From the NCBI GenBank assembly GCA_023411645.1, contig JAEYON010000069.1, forward strand, positions 1-33,934: 33,934 nucleotides of DNA, given 5' to 3'. The notes under the pieces are model-generated. The model was given only the letters and a program-made list of their open reading frames with translations. It was not told the DNA's origin and did no database searches. Made by a program: the position numbers and the translations under genes. Position 1 is the stretch's first letter; the number at the start of each line of letters is the position of its first letter. Positions 14,412 to 22,925 of this stretch are shown piece by piece. The DNA comes from Bacillota bacterium (GTDB lineage: Bacteria > Bacillota > Clostridia > Acetivibrionales > DTU013).

Positions 14412-16843
14412 GCTTTCTTCACGTTGAATACCAGCTTATCCTCAGCGAGCTCTACCTTTACGGTATCGCCTGCCTTCACCTGACCTTCAAGCATTTCCTC
14501 GGCAAGCCTATCCTCTATCATACTCTGTATTGATCTTCTGAGCGGTCTGGCCCCAAACACAGGGTCAAATCCTTTTTTAGCCATAAAACTCTTGACTTCA
14601 TCGCTGATTTCAAGCGTAATCGAATTCTGTTCCAGCCGCTTCACCAGCACATTTAACATAATACCGACAATACTTCTGATATTTTCCTCACTTAGCGGGT
14701 GGAATACAATAATGTCATCCACTCTGTTGAGAAACTCAGGGCGAAACGTCCTCTTTAATTCACCCATGACATTGCTCTTCATATCTTCGTAGTCCTTTGC
14801 TGTATCGTCGTCTGCTGCAAATCCAATCCGCTTAGGTTCAGTAATCATTCTGCCGCCCACATTTGAGGTCATAATTATAATTGTATTTCTGAAGTCGACC
14901 ACCCTACCCTGAGAATCCGTCAAACGCCCGTCTTCCAGTATCTGCAACAATATGTTGAAAACATCCGGATGGGCTTTCTCGATTTCATCAAACAGCAATA
15001 CAGAGTAGGGCTTCCTTCTGACCTTTTCTGTCAGCTGCCCGCCTTCGTCATATCCTACATAGCCCGGAGGTGAACCAACCATCCTGGACACAGCAAACTT
15101 TTCCATATATTCGGACATGTCAATGCGTATCATCGCATTTTCATTGCCAAACATCGCTTCAGCTAATGCCTTGCTGAGCTCAGTTTTGCCAACTCCTGTC
15201 GGTCCAAGAAATATAAATGATCCAATTGGTCTTTTGGGATCCTTCAGGCCCACCCTTCCTCTTCTAATCGCCTTTGCAACAGCCTTAACCGCTTCATTCT
15301 GGCCAATGACTCTTTGGTGGAGCACATCCTCCATCTTCATCAGCCTCTCAGACTCCTCCTCTGCCAAACGTTTCACAGGAATACCTGTCCAACTTGCCAC
15401 TATGTCAGCGATCTCATCCTCTGTAACGGCATCTGTTCTAGTCTGGTTTTTCTGGTACCAGTTGCCCTTAATTTTATCATACTCATCCTTGAGCCTGCGC
15501 TCCTTATCCCTAATCCCTGCGGCCTTTTCAAATTCCTGGCTTCGAATAGCATCTTCCTTTTCCTTTGACAGCTTTTCGAGTTGATCCTCCATCTGTTTAA
15601 CATCCGGCGGAGCCGTGAATGCTTTCAGTCTAACCCTGGAGGCGGCCTCATCGACAAGATCAATCGCCTTATCAGGCAAATATCTGTCTGATATATACCT
15701 GGCAGAAAGCTTTGCAGCTGCTTCCAGTGCGCCGTCTGTTATTTTCACACGGTGATGGGCTTCATACTTGTCGCGGATACCTTTCAGAATATCGATCGTC
15801 TCCTCCTGAGATGGTTCACCGACTGTGATCGGCTGGAACCTGCGCTCAAGAGCGGCATCCTTCTCAACATACTTGCGATATTCGTTAAGTGTTGTTGCTC
15901 CGATCACCTGGATCTCTCCTCTGGCCAATGCAGGTTTTAGGATGTTGGAGGCGTCAATGGCTCCCTCAGCAGCGCCTGCTCCGATAATTGTGTGCATCTC
16001 ATCAATGAAAAGTATCACGTTTCCGGCCTTTCTGACTTCATCCATGGCCTTTTTCAGTCTTTCCTCAAATTCGCCCCTGTATTTTGCGCCTGCTACCATT
16101 GAGGAAATATCCAATGTAAACACTCTTTTGTCCTTCAGCATTTCAGGAATATTCCCCTCGACGATTTTCTGCGCAAGCCCTTCGGCTATGGCTGTCTTAC
16201 CGACGCCGGGCTCACCAATTAGGCACGGATTGTTTTTTGTCCGCCTGCTGAGGATCTGGATGACTCTCTCAATTTCCTTGTCCCGCCCGACAATTGGATC
16301 AAATTTTGCTTCCCTGGCCATATCTGTCAGATCTCTGCCGAATTGATTTAAAGTAGGCGTATTCGTCTGGCTGGATGTGCTTTTGGGTTCGCCACTTGCA
16401 ACGGGAGCCTCCTCACTGAGCATCTTGACAAGATCATTAAACATTTTTTGCGGGTTAACACCAAGATCTGCGAGTATGCGAACAGCGACACTCTCACCTT
16501 CTTTCATAATTCCCAAAAGAAGGTGTTCAGTTCCGATGTAGCTGTGGCCAAGCCTTCTGGCTTCGATCAGACTGATCTCAAGCACCCTTTTTGTCCTAGG
16601 AGTGAAGTCCAGCGGCTGTTTGGAGTCGTTTTCACCACGACCGATCAATTCATCTATTTCCCTGAGGACCTTCTCCTCTGTTACTCCCTGCCCCTGCATA
16701 ACTCTTGACGCCACGCCTGTACCTTCTCGAAGAAGACCCAGCAGCAGATGCTCCGTTCCCACATAACTGTGGCCAAGCTGTATTGCGGATTCCTGGGATA
16801 AATTTATAGCTCTTTCAGCTTTCTCTGTAAATCTTCCATACAT
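14399..16843 (-). CDS. clpC: ATP-dependent Clp protease ATP-binding subunit ClpC
   Basis: ClpC is the AAA+ unfoldase that feeds ClpP and, in Firmicutes, degrades phospho-arginine-tagged proteins marked by McsB. The 814-residue protein has two N-terminal Clp-N repeats (about 1-145), AAA-1 with Walker A GEPGVGKTAIAEGLAQ, and the UVR-containing middle segment (EDAIRSQEFEKAAGIRDKE). AAA-2 follows with GPTGVGKTELSKALAE and the SPPGYVGYDEGG pore loop region. Length is normal. It is last in the ctsR-mcsA-mcsB-clpC operon, 70 bases after mcsB, under the CtsR operator at 19069-19085. Confidence 0.96.
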   Translation of the reverse strand: MYGRFTEKAERAINLSQESAIQLGHSYVGTEHLLLGLLREGTGVASRVMQGQGVTEEKVLREIDELIGRGENDSKQPLDFTPRTKRVLEISLIEARRLGHSYIGTEHLLLGIMKEGESVAVRILADLGVNPQKMFNDLVKMLSEEAPVASGEPKSTSSQTNTPTLNQFGRDLTDMAREAKFDPIVGRDKEIERVIQILSRRTKNNPCLIGEPGVGKTAIAEGLAQKIVEGNIPEMLKDKRVFTLDISSMVAGAKYRGEFEERLKKAMDEVRKAGNVILFIDEMHTIIGAGAAEGAIDASNILKPALARGEIQVIGATTLNEYRKYVEKDAALERRFQPITVGEPSQEETIDILKGIRDKYEAHHRVKITDGALEAAAKLSARYISDRYLPDKAIDLVDEAASRVRLKAFTAPPDVKQMEDQLEKLSKEKEDAIRSQEFEKAAGIRDKERRLKDEYDKIKGNWYQKNQTRTDAVTEDEIADIVASWTGIPVKRLAEEESERLMKMEDVLHQRVIGQNEAVKAVAKAIRRGRVGLKDPKRPIGSFIFLGPTGVGKTELSKALAEAMFGNENAMIRIDMSEYMEKFAVSRMVGSPPGYVGYDEGGQLTEKVRRKPYSVLLFDEIEKAHPDVFNILLQILEDGRLTDSQGRVVDFRNTIIIMTSNVGGRMITEPKRIGFAADDDTAKDYEDMKSNVMGELKRTFRPEFLNRVDDIIVFHPLSEENIRSIVGIMLNVLVKRLEQNSITLEISDEVKSFMAKKGFDPVFGARPLRRSIQSMIEDRLAEEMLEGQVKAGDTVKVELAEDKLVFNVKKAVQQ

Positions 16844-16913
16844 GCTTCATCACTCCCGATAATATCTTAAATGTAATTTGCGCCTTATTGGGCGCTAAAC
16901 GTCCTTCCTGCTC

Positions 16914-17948
16914 CTATATATTCTCTCCAAGATGCTTCCTGATTAATTCAGCACGCTTCTGATCCCTCATGTCCGGTCTGAGCTCTCCACCCGAAAGCTT
17001 CTGCAGATATGCTGGCTGTATCATCTGCATCATATTTGTCAGCTTATCCTGATCCATACCCTTCAGAAGACCCATTACAGCCCCCAGACGTACGTCGGAA
17101 AGCAACTTCATACTTTCCTCTGCAGATATGATCCTCGCATTTAGCAAAATCCCCAGCGATCTGAATATTATATCTTCAAACCGCAGCGGGTTCTGTTTAT
17201 ACAATTCCTCTCTCAAGATCCGTTCCTGTTCGGTTATTTGCGAAATAATATTAATAATCCCTGAGACGATCTCTTCCTCTGTCTGCCCCAATGTTACCTG
17301 GTTCGATATCTGAAAAAAATTCCCTGATGCTTCGCTGTTCTCTCCATAGGCTCCCCTTACAGCTACGCCGATCTTACTGCAGGTTTCCAGAATCCCTTTG
17401 ATATATCCGGTCATGGACAGGGCGGGCAAATGCAGCATTACTGATGCTCTAATCCCGGTACCGGTATTCGTCGGACAGCAGGTAAGATATCCGCAGCTCT
17501 TATCAAACGCAAAATCCAGCTTTTGCTCCAGCTTTTTATCCAGCTCGTCGCAGAGCTTCCAGGCTTCTCTGATCTGCATTCCGGGGAAAATACTTTGCAG
17601 CCTCAGATGATCCTCTTCATTAACCATAACACTGATTCTTTCATCCTTACTGAGAATCACTGCTCTATGGATATTACCCTGCGCAAATTCCGGACTAATC
17701 AGATGCTTTTCCGTAAGCAGCTGCCTATCCAGCGGCGCTAACGATTGCAGCTCGATATAAGAAAGCCCCTGCTTTTCGGTGCCTTTACCACTGAACAGCG
17801 CATCCTTAACTTTTGCCGATACCTCAGCACTTTGCGCCTGAGTCATTTTTGTTGTAAACGGGAAAGCCGAAAGATTCCGTGCAAGTCTGATCCTGCTGCT
17901 GATAGCCACATCCGACTCTGGAATTGATTTTGCAGGCCTCTTGTTCAT
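16914..17948 (-). CDS. mcsB: protein arginine kinase McsB
   Basis: McsB phosphorylates arginines on misfolded proteins and on CtsR, marking them for ClpCP. The 344-residue protein has the phosphagen-kinase domain start DVAISSRIRLARNLSAFPF, the TNTGTGIRASVMLHLPAL segment, RGAYGENSEASGNFFQISN, and a C-terminal dimerisation region ending in RKHLGENI. Key family motifs are intact. The ATG at 17948 has CGGAGGT six bases upstream; an in-frame ATG at 17963 lies before that site. Its first four bases overlap the mcsA stop (ATGA). Confidence 0.95.
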   Translation of the reverse strand: MNKRPAKSIPESDVAISSRIRLARNLSAFPFTTKMTQAQSAEVSAKVKDALFSGKGTEKQGLSYIELQSLAPLDRQLLTEKHLISPEFAQGNIHRAVILSKDERISVMVNEEDHLRLQSIFPGMQIREAWKLCDELDKKLEQKLDFAFDKSCGYLTCCPTNTGTGIRASVMLHLPALSMTGYIKGILETCSKIGVAVRGAYGENSEASGNFFQISNQVTLGQTEEEIVSGIINIISQITEQERILREELYKQNPLRFEDIIFRSLGILLNARIISAEESMKLLSDVRLGAVMGLLKGMDQDKLTNMMQMIQPAYLQKLSGGELRPDMRDQKRAELIRKHLGENI

Positions 17949-18466
17949 AGGACACCTCCGCATTTATTATCGGCGCCCTCCAGGTCTCTTATACGGTCTC
18001 TTAGTCCGGCGGCCTTCTCGTATTCTTCTCTGCTGATGGCTTCAGCTAATTCAGCCTTCAAAGTCTCCAGTTCGTCTGAATATTTAATACAATGTGATAT
18101 CTTGCTCGGCACCTTCCCCGTATGCTCAGTATTTCCATGAAGTCTTCTAAGGATGGGGTTCAAATTCTCCCTAAATACCTTGTAGCAATTGGCACATCCC
18201 AGCTTCCCTGTCTTTCTGAAATCTTCAAAGCTCATACCGCAAGCATCACATTGCAGCTTTTTGGGCTGTTCGATTTGTGTATACCCATTTCCAGCTATAT
18301 TCTGAATGCCCCAGAGAAAATCAGCAAGGTTTAGCTGCGGACTTAGTGCAAGCTGACCCTTTTTATCTGCACATTGACTGCACAGGTACATTTCAACCTT
18401 GTTTCCGTTTATTATTTGTGTAAAATGCACGTTTGCCTCTCTTTTTTGGCACTGTTGGCACATCAT
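17945..18466 (-). CDS. mcsA: McsA, zinc-binding activator of McsB
   Basis: The 173-residue protein has four CxxC pairs (Cys3-Cys6 and Cys29-Cys32 near the N-terminus, then CDACG and CANCYKVF) that bind zinc. A C-terminal UVR motif (SREEYEKAAGLRDRIRDLE) is of the type that interacts with ClpC. It activates the McsB kinase and helps modulate CtsR. The longest frame begins with a GTG at 18475, which overlaps the AGGAG site; the ATG at 18466 has an eight-base spacing and is preferred. Second gene of the operon, 74 bases after ctsR. Confidence 0.92.
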   Translation of the reverse strand: MMCQQCQKREANVHFTQIINGNKVEMYLCSQCADKKGQLALSPQLNLADFLWGIQNIAGNGYTQIEQPKKLQCDACGMSFEDFRKTGKLGCANCYKVFRENLNPILRRLHGNTEHTGKVPSKISHCIKYSDELETLKAELAEAISREEYEKAAGLRDRIRDLEGADNKCGGVL

Positions 18467-18540
18467 AGTTCTCACTCCTGCCTGACGTGGATTTCGTTAT
18501 AATTTTTACCCCTTTATACTTTATGCAAACATTAGCTTTG

Positions 18541-18999
18541 TTACACCATCAGACTGGTCAACATGTTCTTTAGTATGTCCGCCCTTAGCGTATCCCTTTC
18601 CGGCACTGGTATCTTACCAAGAACTTTATCGCTGGTGGCGGCTTTCAAGATCAATCCTTCCCTTTCGCTGATAACCTCGTAATCAACAAAGTTATTAATA
18701 AATACCTCTGCAGAATGTTGAGAAATACTGTAGCCCATGGAGCTTACAATATGCATCAGATAATTTCCCGGTCTGTTAATATTAACTCTCCTAATACGGA
18801 TACTTCCCCCGCCGCCACGCTTGCTTTCAACATAGTAGCCTCTCTCTGTGGTGAATCTGGTATCTATCACATAGTTTATCTGAGAGGGTACGCAATTAAA
18901 ATGGTTTGCCAGCTCATTGCGCTGTATCTCAATAGCTCCATTGGTATCGTTTATCATCTGCTTTAAAAAAGCTTCAATAATATCACTCATTCTGGCCAT
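18541..18999 (-). CDS. ctsR: transcriptional repressor CtsR
   Basis: CtsR represses clp and other class III heat-shock genes. The 152-residue protein has the winged-helix N-terminus (IQRNELANHFNCVPSQINYVIDTRF), the glycine-rich thermosensing wing RGGGGSIRIRR, and a C-terminal dimerisation domain. This is normal length. The ATG at 18999 has GGAG about nine bases upstream. It is first in the operon and autoregulated, since a perfect CtsR box lies about 70 bases upstream. Confidence 0.96.
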   Translation of the reverse strand: MARMSDIIEAFLKQMINDTNGAIEIQRNELANHFNCVPSQINYVIDTRFTTERGYYVESKRGGGGSIRIRRVNINRPGNYLMHIVSSMGYSISQHSAEVFINNFVDYEVISEREGLILKAATSDKVLGKIPVPERDTLRADILKNMLTSLMV

Positions 19000-19039
19000 A
19001 TGCGCTCACTCCCTTCCTCTTGCAATAATCTCTTGATAC

Positions 19040-19056
19040 CTTTCGCTTTGCGAAAG
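19040..19056 (-). other. 7-bp hairpin in the ctsR leader
   Basis: CTTTCGC (19040-19046) and GCGAAAG (19050-19056) form a perfect stem with a three-base loop, between the CtsR box and the ctsR start. No U-tract follows on the ctsR strand, so it is not a terminator; it could stabilise the 5' end. Confidence 0.4.
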
Positions 19057-19068
19057 ATAAAGCTTGAT

Positions 19069-19085
19069 TTTGACTTTCTTTGACT
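19069..19085 (-). promoter_or_regulatory. CtsR operator (tandem heptads)
   Basis: Minus strand reads AGTCAAAGAAAGTCAAA: two perfect (A/G)GTCAAA heptads separated by three bases (GAA), matching the CtsR consensus RGTCAAA-NAN-RGTCAAA. It covers the predicted transcription start of ctsR. Confidence 0.92.
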
Positions 19086-19094
19086 TTCAAATAC

Positions 19095-19123
19095 ATTATA
19101 AAATACTGCGTTCATTTTTTCAA
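19095..19123 (-). promoter_or_regulatory. sigma-A promoter of the ctsR operon
   Basis: Minus strand TTGAAA (19123-19118), 17-base spacer, perfect TATAAT (19100-19095). Start near 19088, adjacent to the CtsR box. Confidence 0.8.
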
Positions 19124-19288
19124 GCATTTTTTGTCCCTTTTAGTTTTGATTACACCGCACCAATTTGCTTAGAATACTACATGCGACCTGCTCCTGCATG
19201 AACAAGCCGTTTCTTGCGCTAGAGCGGCATGTTGCGACAAAATTTATTTTTCACCAACTTATTTTTCATTATGCATAAGCGTACTATA

Positions 19289-19321
19289 CAAAAATACCCG
19301 GCAGCCCAAACCGCCGGGTAT
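19289..19321 (-). terminator. intrinsic terminator of the DUF4349 gene
   Basis: Minus strand ATACCCGGC (19321-19313) pairs with GCCGGGTAT (19302-19294) around a ten-base loop, followed by a U-rich run. It lies 18 bases after the stop codon. Confidence 0.85.
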
Positions 19322-19338
19322 TGTCGTTTCAGCATATT

Positions 19339-20349
19339 TTAACTCACATCGTTATCTGATTTGATAATAGATGCATCTTTTTTTCGTTTTTTAGGGATAC
19401 GTCTGAATATAAACACACCCAACAGAATGAACAGTCCCAGGAAGATCAGTACAGGCAGTGCTGCCACGATAAAGATCAGTAGATCGCCAAGGAACTCCAC
19501 TACCTGAAACAGACTTTCCTTCAAGCTGTTAAGCAGCTTATCACCGTAGCTTTCCGGCTTCGGCTTATAATCTGGGCGCCTTTCGTTCATATTGATAGTG
19601 ATCGTCGCAAGATCTACCAGTGAGCTCAGCTTGTTCAAATTACCAGTAAGGCTTTCGATTTGATACCTGATGTCCGTCAGCTTGCTCTCTGCCTGAAAAA
19701 TTTTATCCAGATCGTCGATTTTCGCAAGGTATGACTCCAGTTTTTCTTGTTCCATCTTGAGGAGTCTAAGTCTGGATTCCACATCCACATATTGTTCCGT
19801 GACATCCTGTCCGTTGGTGGTGTAATTGAAGACATCTCCGATGCCTCTCAATTTGCCGATTACTGAGTCAAACTTTGTTTTATCAACCCGAAGCACGATA
19901 GTGCCGTTTTTTACGAGCACCTGCTTTTCATCCACATAGACCCGGTCTGTATTAATATTGGTTTCCTGAATGAAACCAATTCCGAGAAGAATGGATTCAA
20001 TATTGCTGAAGGCAGAATCAAAATTCTCTACTTCGATGGTCAGATTTGCGCTGCGGATGATTTTTCTCTCTGCAAGAATGGCATTGGATACGTCCGCTGC
20101 TGAGACGCTGCTTCCGCTTCCGGCCAATGAATCTGCTTCCTCCTCACGTGCAGGCTTTTCTTTGCTTTCTTCCACACCGTCATAATCAGCTTTTTCGGCC
20201 ATTGAGTAATTTGCCATATCACTCGCGGCCCCACTTGCACTTGCTTTCGGAGAAGCAGCGGTATTCGATGACTTGGAGCTGCCGCACCCGGTGAAAACAC
20301 TAACCACCATTATTAGGGCCAGAATAATACCAATAATCCTTTTTTGCAT
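19339..20349 (-). CDS. DUF4349 domain lipoprotein
   Basis: The 336-residue protein has a signal sequence ending in a lipobox VFTGC, so Cys22 should be lipidated and the protein anchored outside the membrane. A low-complexity Ser/Ala/Glu linker (about 23-85) is followed by the DUF4349 core. That core contains RKIIRSANLTIEVENFDSA, the TNGQDVTEQYVDVESRLR segment, and a coiled-coil region LEKMEQEKLESYLAKIDDL-like in character. A C-terminal membrane helix (about 283-312) and a Lys-rich cytoplasmic tail end the protein. The function of the family is not established. GAGGAGGG precedes the ATG. It is followed by its own terminator. Confidence 0.88.
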   Translation of the reverse strand: MQKRIIGIILALIMVVSVFTGCGSSKSSNTAASPKASASGAASDMANYSMAEKADYDGVEESKEKPAREEEADSLAGSGSSVSAADVSNAILAERKIIRSANLTIEVENFDSAFSNIESILLGIGFIQETNINTDRVYVDEKQVLVKNGTIVLRVDKTKFDSVIGKLRGIGDVFNYTTNGQDVTEQYVDVESRLRLLKMEQEKLESYLAKIDDLDKIFQAESKLTDIRYQIESLTGNLNKLSSLVDLATITINMNERRPDYKPKPESYGDKLLNSLKESLFQVVEFLGDLLIFIVAALPVLIFLGLFILLGVFIFRRIPKKRKKDASIIKSDNDVS

Positions 20350-20478
20350 CTTATTCCCTCCTCTACCCTTTTCTATATTTGTTGGGGTACAGATATATGG
20401 ACGGATATTTCAAATAAAAGTTCCAACTGAGCCCGTTTATGGCGATGCCGGCTTATCCTGTTTTAAATGACAAATAGA

Positions 20479-20506
20479 GACCCGCAGGTATTTTTGCCTG
20501 CGGGTC
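20479..20506. terminator. terminator after the EF-G-like gene
   Basis: GACCCGCAGG (20479-20488) pairs perfectly with CCTGCGGGTC (20497-20506) around an eight-base loop. It lies 33 bases beyond the stop codon of the EF-G-like gene. A five-T run follows on the plus strand, so it may work in both directions. Confidence 0.75.
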
Positions 20507-20539
20507 ACACTTTTTACTTATAATCAGTTGAATTTCATT

Positions 20540-22630
20540 TTATTCGTCGTCATCTTCATCAGTCATATCTTTCTTCGCTTCCTCTATGACCTTCTGAGCC
20601 ACATTGGCCGGCGCCTCCTCGTATCTGTCGAAATACTGCCTGAAGGAGCCTCTTCCCTGAGTCATGGATCGCAGATCGTTGGCATACTTAAACATTTCCG
20701 CAGAAGGAACATCTGCAACAACTTGCTGTAATCCTCCCTCATGGGGATTCATACCCAGAATCCTTCCTCTTCTTTTGTTCAGGTCGCCTATGATATCCCC
20801 CATGTAGCTGTCCGGAATATAGACCTCCACACGGCTTATGGGCTCAAGCAATACCGGGGCAGCCATTGGAAGACCTTTTTTATATGCAAGGCGAGCGGCT
20901 ATTTTAAACGCCATTTCAGAAGAGTCAACATCATGGTAGGATCCGTCTACCAGCGTTGCCTTCAGGTTAACGACCGGATAGCCAGCAAGTATGCCGTGAG
21001 GAATTGCCTCACGCAGACCCTTTTCAACAGCCGGATGATATTGCTTCGGCACAGAGCCGCCAAATATCTTTTCTTCAAATACAAGGTCTTCCTCTTCACC
21101 ATGTTCAAATTCGATCCAGACGTGCCCATACTGGCCATGTCCGCCGGACTGCTTCTTATGCTTTCCTTCCACCTTGACCTTCTTTTTAATGGTTTCCCTG
21201 TATGGTACCTTCGGGTCAACCAGATTGACGGAAACACCGAATTTAGCCTTCAGCTTACTGACGATAACATCCAGATGCTGCTCTCCAACGCCTGATATAA
21301 CTGTCTGATGGGTCTCTGTATTAGAAGTGACCTTAAATGTAGGATCCTCATCCTGCAGTCTTACAAGTCCGGAATTGATCTTTTCCTCATCGCCCTTTGC
21401 TTTTGGTTCAACGGCAAGAGACAGAGCAGGTTCCGGGAATTCGATCTTATCCAGCTCGACCTGCTTTGCCTGATCACACAGGGTATCATTTGTGACGGTA
21501 TACTGAAGCTTTGCAACAGCTCCGATATCACCTGCTATTATCTTGTCGACAGGAATCTGCTTCTTTCCTCTTAACATAAATATCTGAGCAGTCTTTTCCG
21601 TTTTTTCGGAGTTGGTATTAAAAACTACGGAATCGGATTTCATCGTACCTGAATAGACTCTGAAAATAGATATTCTGCCGACAAACGGGTCAGCAATGGT
21701 CTTGAATACAAGCGCCGACATACTTTCGTCAGGTGCGTTCCTCAGTTCAACAACCGTATCGGTTCCTGGCTTTTTCGCCTTGATTACCGGCTTTATTTGC
21801 GGAGATGGCAGATAGGTAATAATAGCATCCATCAATGTTTGAATGCCCTGATTCAAAAGAGCGGAACCGCAGAAAACGGGAACGATGGAGCCATCACTGA
21901 TACCGGTAGAAAGACCGTTGTTAATATCTTCGGCACTGAATTCTTCGCCGCCGAAGAATTTTTCCATGAGCTCCTCACTGGTTTCAGCAATAGCTTCATT
22001 CAGTGCATCCTTTATTTCCGAAATCTTATCATTTAAACCGGCAGGAATCGCTGTGTCAACCAGTTTATCCTTGTCGAATTTTTTCGCAGTCATTCCAATA
22101 ACATCAACAAATCCAGTAAACTTTTCTCCCTCAATAATAGGAAGCTGGAACGGGATAACACTTTTGCCGAATGTCTCGGACAGCTGTCCTAAAACTTCAT
22201 TGAAATTTGCATTTTCTTCATCCATTTTGTTGATAAAGAAAAACTTTGGAATACCCTGTTCATTTGTATAAGCCCAGGATTTTTCCGTTCCTACCGCAAC
22301 TCCGCCTTTGGCAGGAAGCAGTATAATGGCAGCATCCGCAACCCTGATGCCCTGCCTGACTTCACCTACAAAGTCAAAATAGCCGGGGGTGTCGATCACA
22401 TTGATCTTGCAATCCTTCCATTCACATGGAGCCAGCGCTGTACTAATGGTAATTTTTCTTTTAATTTCTTCCGGGTCATAATCTGTAGTCGTATTGCCAT
22501 CATTTACTTTGCCGAATCTGTCAAGTACTCCAGTGTTGAATAGCATTGCTTCTGCCAGTGTTGTTTTCCCAGCTCCGCCATGTGACATCAGGCACACGTT
22601 TCGGAGCCTATCCATAGTATAGTCTTTCAT
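20540..22630 (-). CDS. elongation factor G-like GTPase (EF-G2 type)
   Basis: The 696-residue translational GTPase has G1 SHGGAGKTT (residues 16-24) where canonical EF-G has AHIDAGKTT. G3 is DTPG in VIDTPGYFDF and G4 is INKMD. Switch I reads KRKITISTA rather than the RGITI of EF-G. Domains II to V follow in order, including SGVGEQHLDVI and the domain IV stretch KKQSGGHGQYGHVWIEFE. The C-terminus is acidic (DEDDDE). This is the second-EF-G family found in many bacteria beside the main fusA; its precise role is not settled. AGGGGGA precedes the ATG. It is monocistronic between two terminators/promoters. Confidence 0.88.
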   Translation of the reverse strand: MKDYTMDRLRNVCLMSHGGAGKTTLAEAMLFNTGVLDRFGKVNDGNTTTDYDPEEIKRKITISTALAPCEWKDCKINVIDTPGYFDFVGEVRQGIRVADAAIILLPAKGGVAVGTEKSWAYTNEQGIPKFFFINKMDEENANFNEVLGQLSETFGKSVIPFQLPIIEGEKFTGFVDVIGMTAKKFDKDKLVDTAIPAGLNDKISEIKDALNEAIAETSEELMEKFFGGEEFSAEDINNGLSTGISDGSIVPVFCGSALLNQGIQTLMDAIITYLPSPQIKPVIKAKKPGTDTVVELRNAPDESMSALVFKTIADPFVGRISIFRVYSGTMKSDSVVFNTNSEKTEKTAQIFMLRGKKQIPVDKIIAGDIGAVAKLQYTVTNDTLCDQAKQVELDKIEFPEPALSLAVEPKAKGDEEKINSGLVRLQDEDPTFKVTSNTETHQTVISGVGEQHLDVIVSKLKAKFGVSVNLVDPKVPYRETIKKKVKVEGKHKKQSGGHGQYGHVWIEFEHGEEEDLVFEEKIFGGSVPKQYHPAVEKGLREAIPHGILAGYPVVNLKATLVDGSYHDVDSSEMAFKIAARLAYKKGLPMAAPVLLEPISRVEVYIPDSYMGDIIGDLNKRRGRILGMNPHEGGLQQVVADVPSAEMFKYANDLRSMTQGRGSFRQYFDRYEEAPANVAQKVIEEAKKDMTDEDDDE

Positions 22631-22723
22631 ATGAATTCCCCCTTGTATTATTACAGACTTATAATATCTTCCCTAAAAATAGGAAAGTAATTCACGAATT
22701 TCGGGTATAATGACACAATGTAT

Positions 22724-22751
22724 ATTATAACACACATTAAGGCCAGTTCAA
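22724..22751 (-). promoter_or_regulatory. promoter of the EF-G-like gene
   Basis: Minus strand TTGAAC (22751-22746), 16-base spacer, perfect TATAAT (22729-22724), about 95 bases before the ATG. Confidence 0.6.
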
Positions 22752-22775
22752 GAATTTTCTTCTTCCTGCTTTTTC

Positions 22776-22804
22776 TTGACAATCACTGTATATCATTGTA
22801 AATT
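22776..22804 (+). promoter_or_regulatory. promoter of the aroF-tyrA-aroA operon
   Basis: TTGACA (22776-22781), 17-base spacer, TAAATT (22799-22804). The leader that follows holds a possible stem AAACACG (22811-22817) with CGTGTTT (22846-22852). No T-box signature (GGTGG bulge) was seen. Confidence 0.55.
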
Positions 22805-22925
22805 TAAATCAAACACGCCTTGCCGTTACAGGATTTGGTCGGGGTCGTGTTTCGCAGAACAGCAGAATGGAGAAAATAGCCCCAAAGAGTAATAACATCG
22901 AAAAACGGTAGAAGGGAAAAAAACT

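Larger units (their letters stand above)
19000..19338. other. 339-base intergenic region holding the ctsR control region and a terminator
   Basis: From the ctsR side it contains a hairpin CTTTCGC/GCGAAAG (19040-19056), the CtsR box (19069-19085), the ctsR promoter (19095-19123), about 165 bases in which I see no feature, and the DUF4349 terminator (19289-19321). No gene candidate. Confidence 0.7.

Noticed and set aside
16880..16895. GCGCC/GGCGC hairpin between mcsB and clpC as a terminator
   Set aside because: Only five base pairs on the transcript and no U-tract on the clpC strand side; the genes form one conserved operon.
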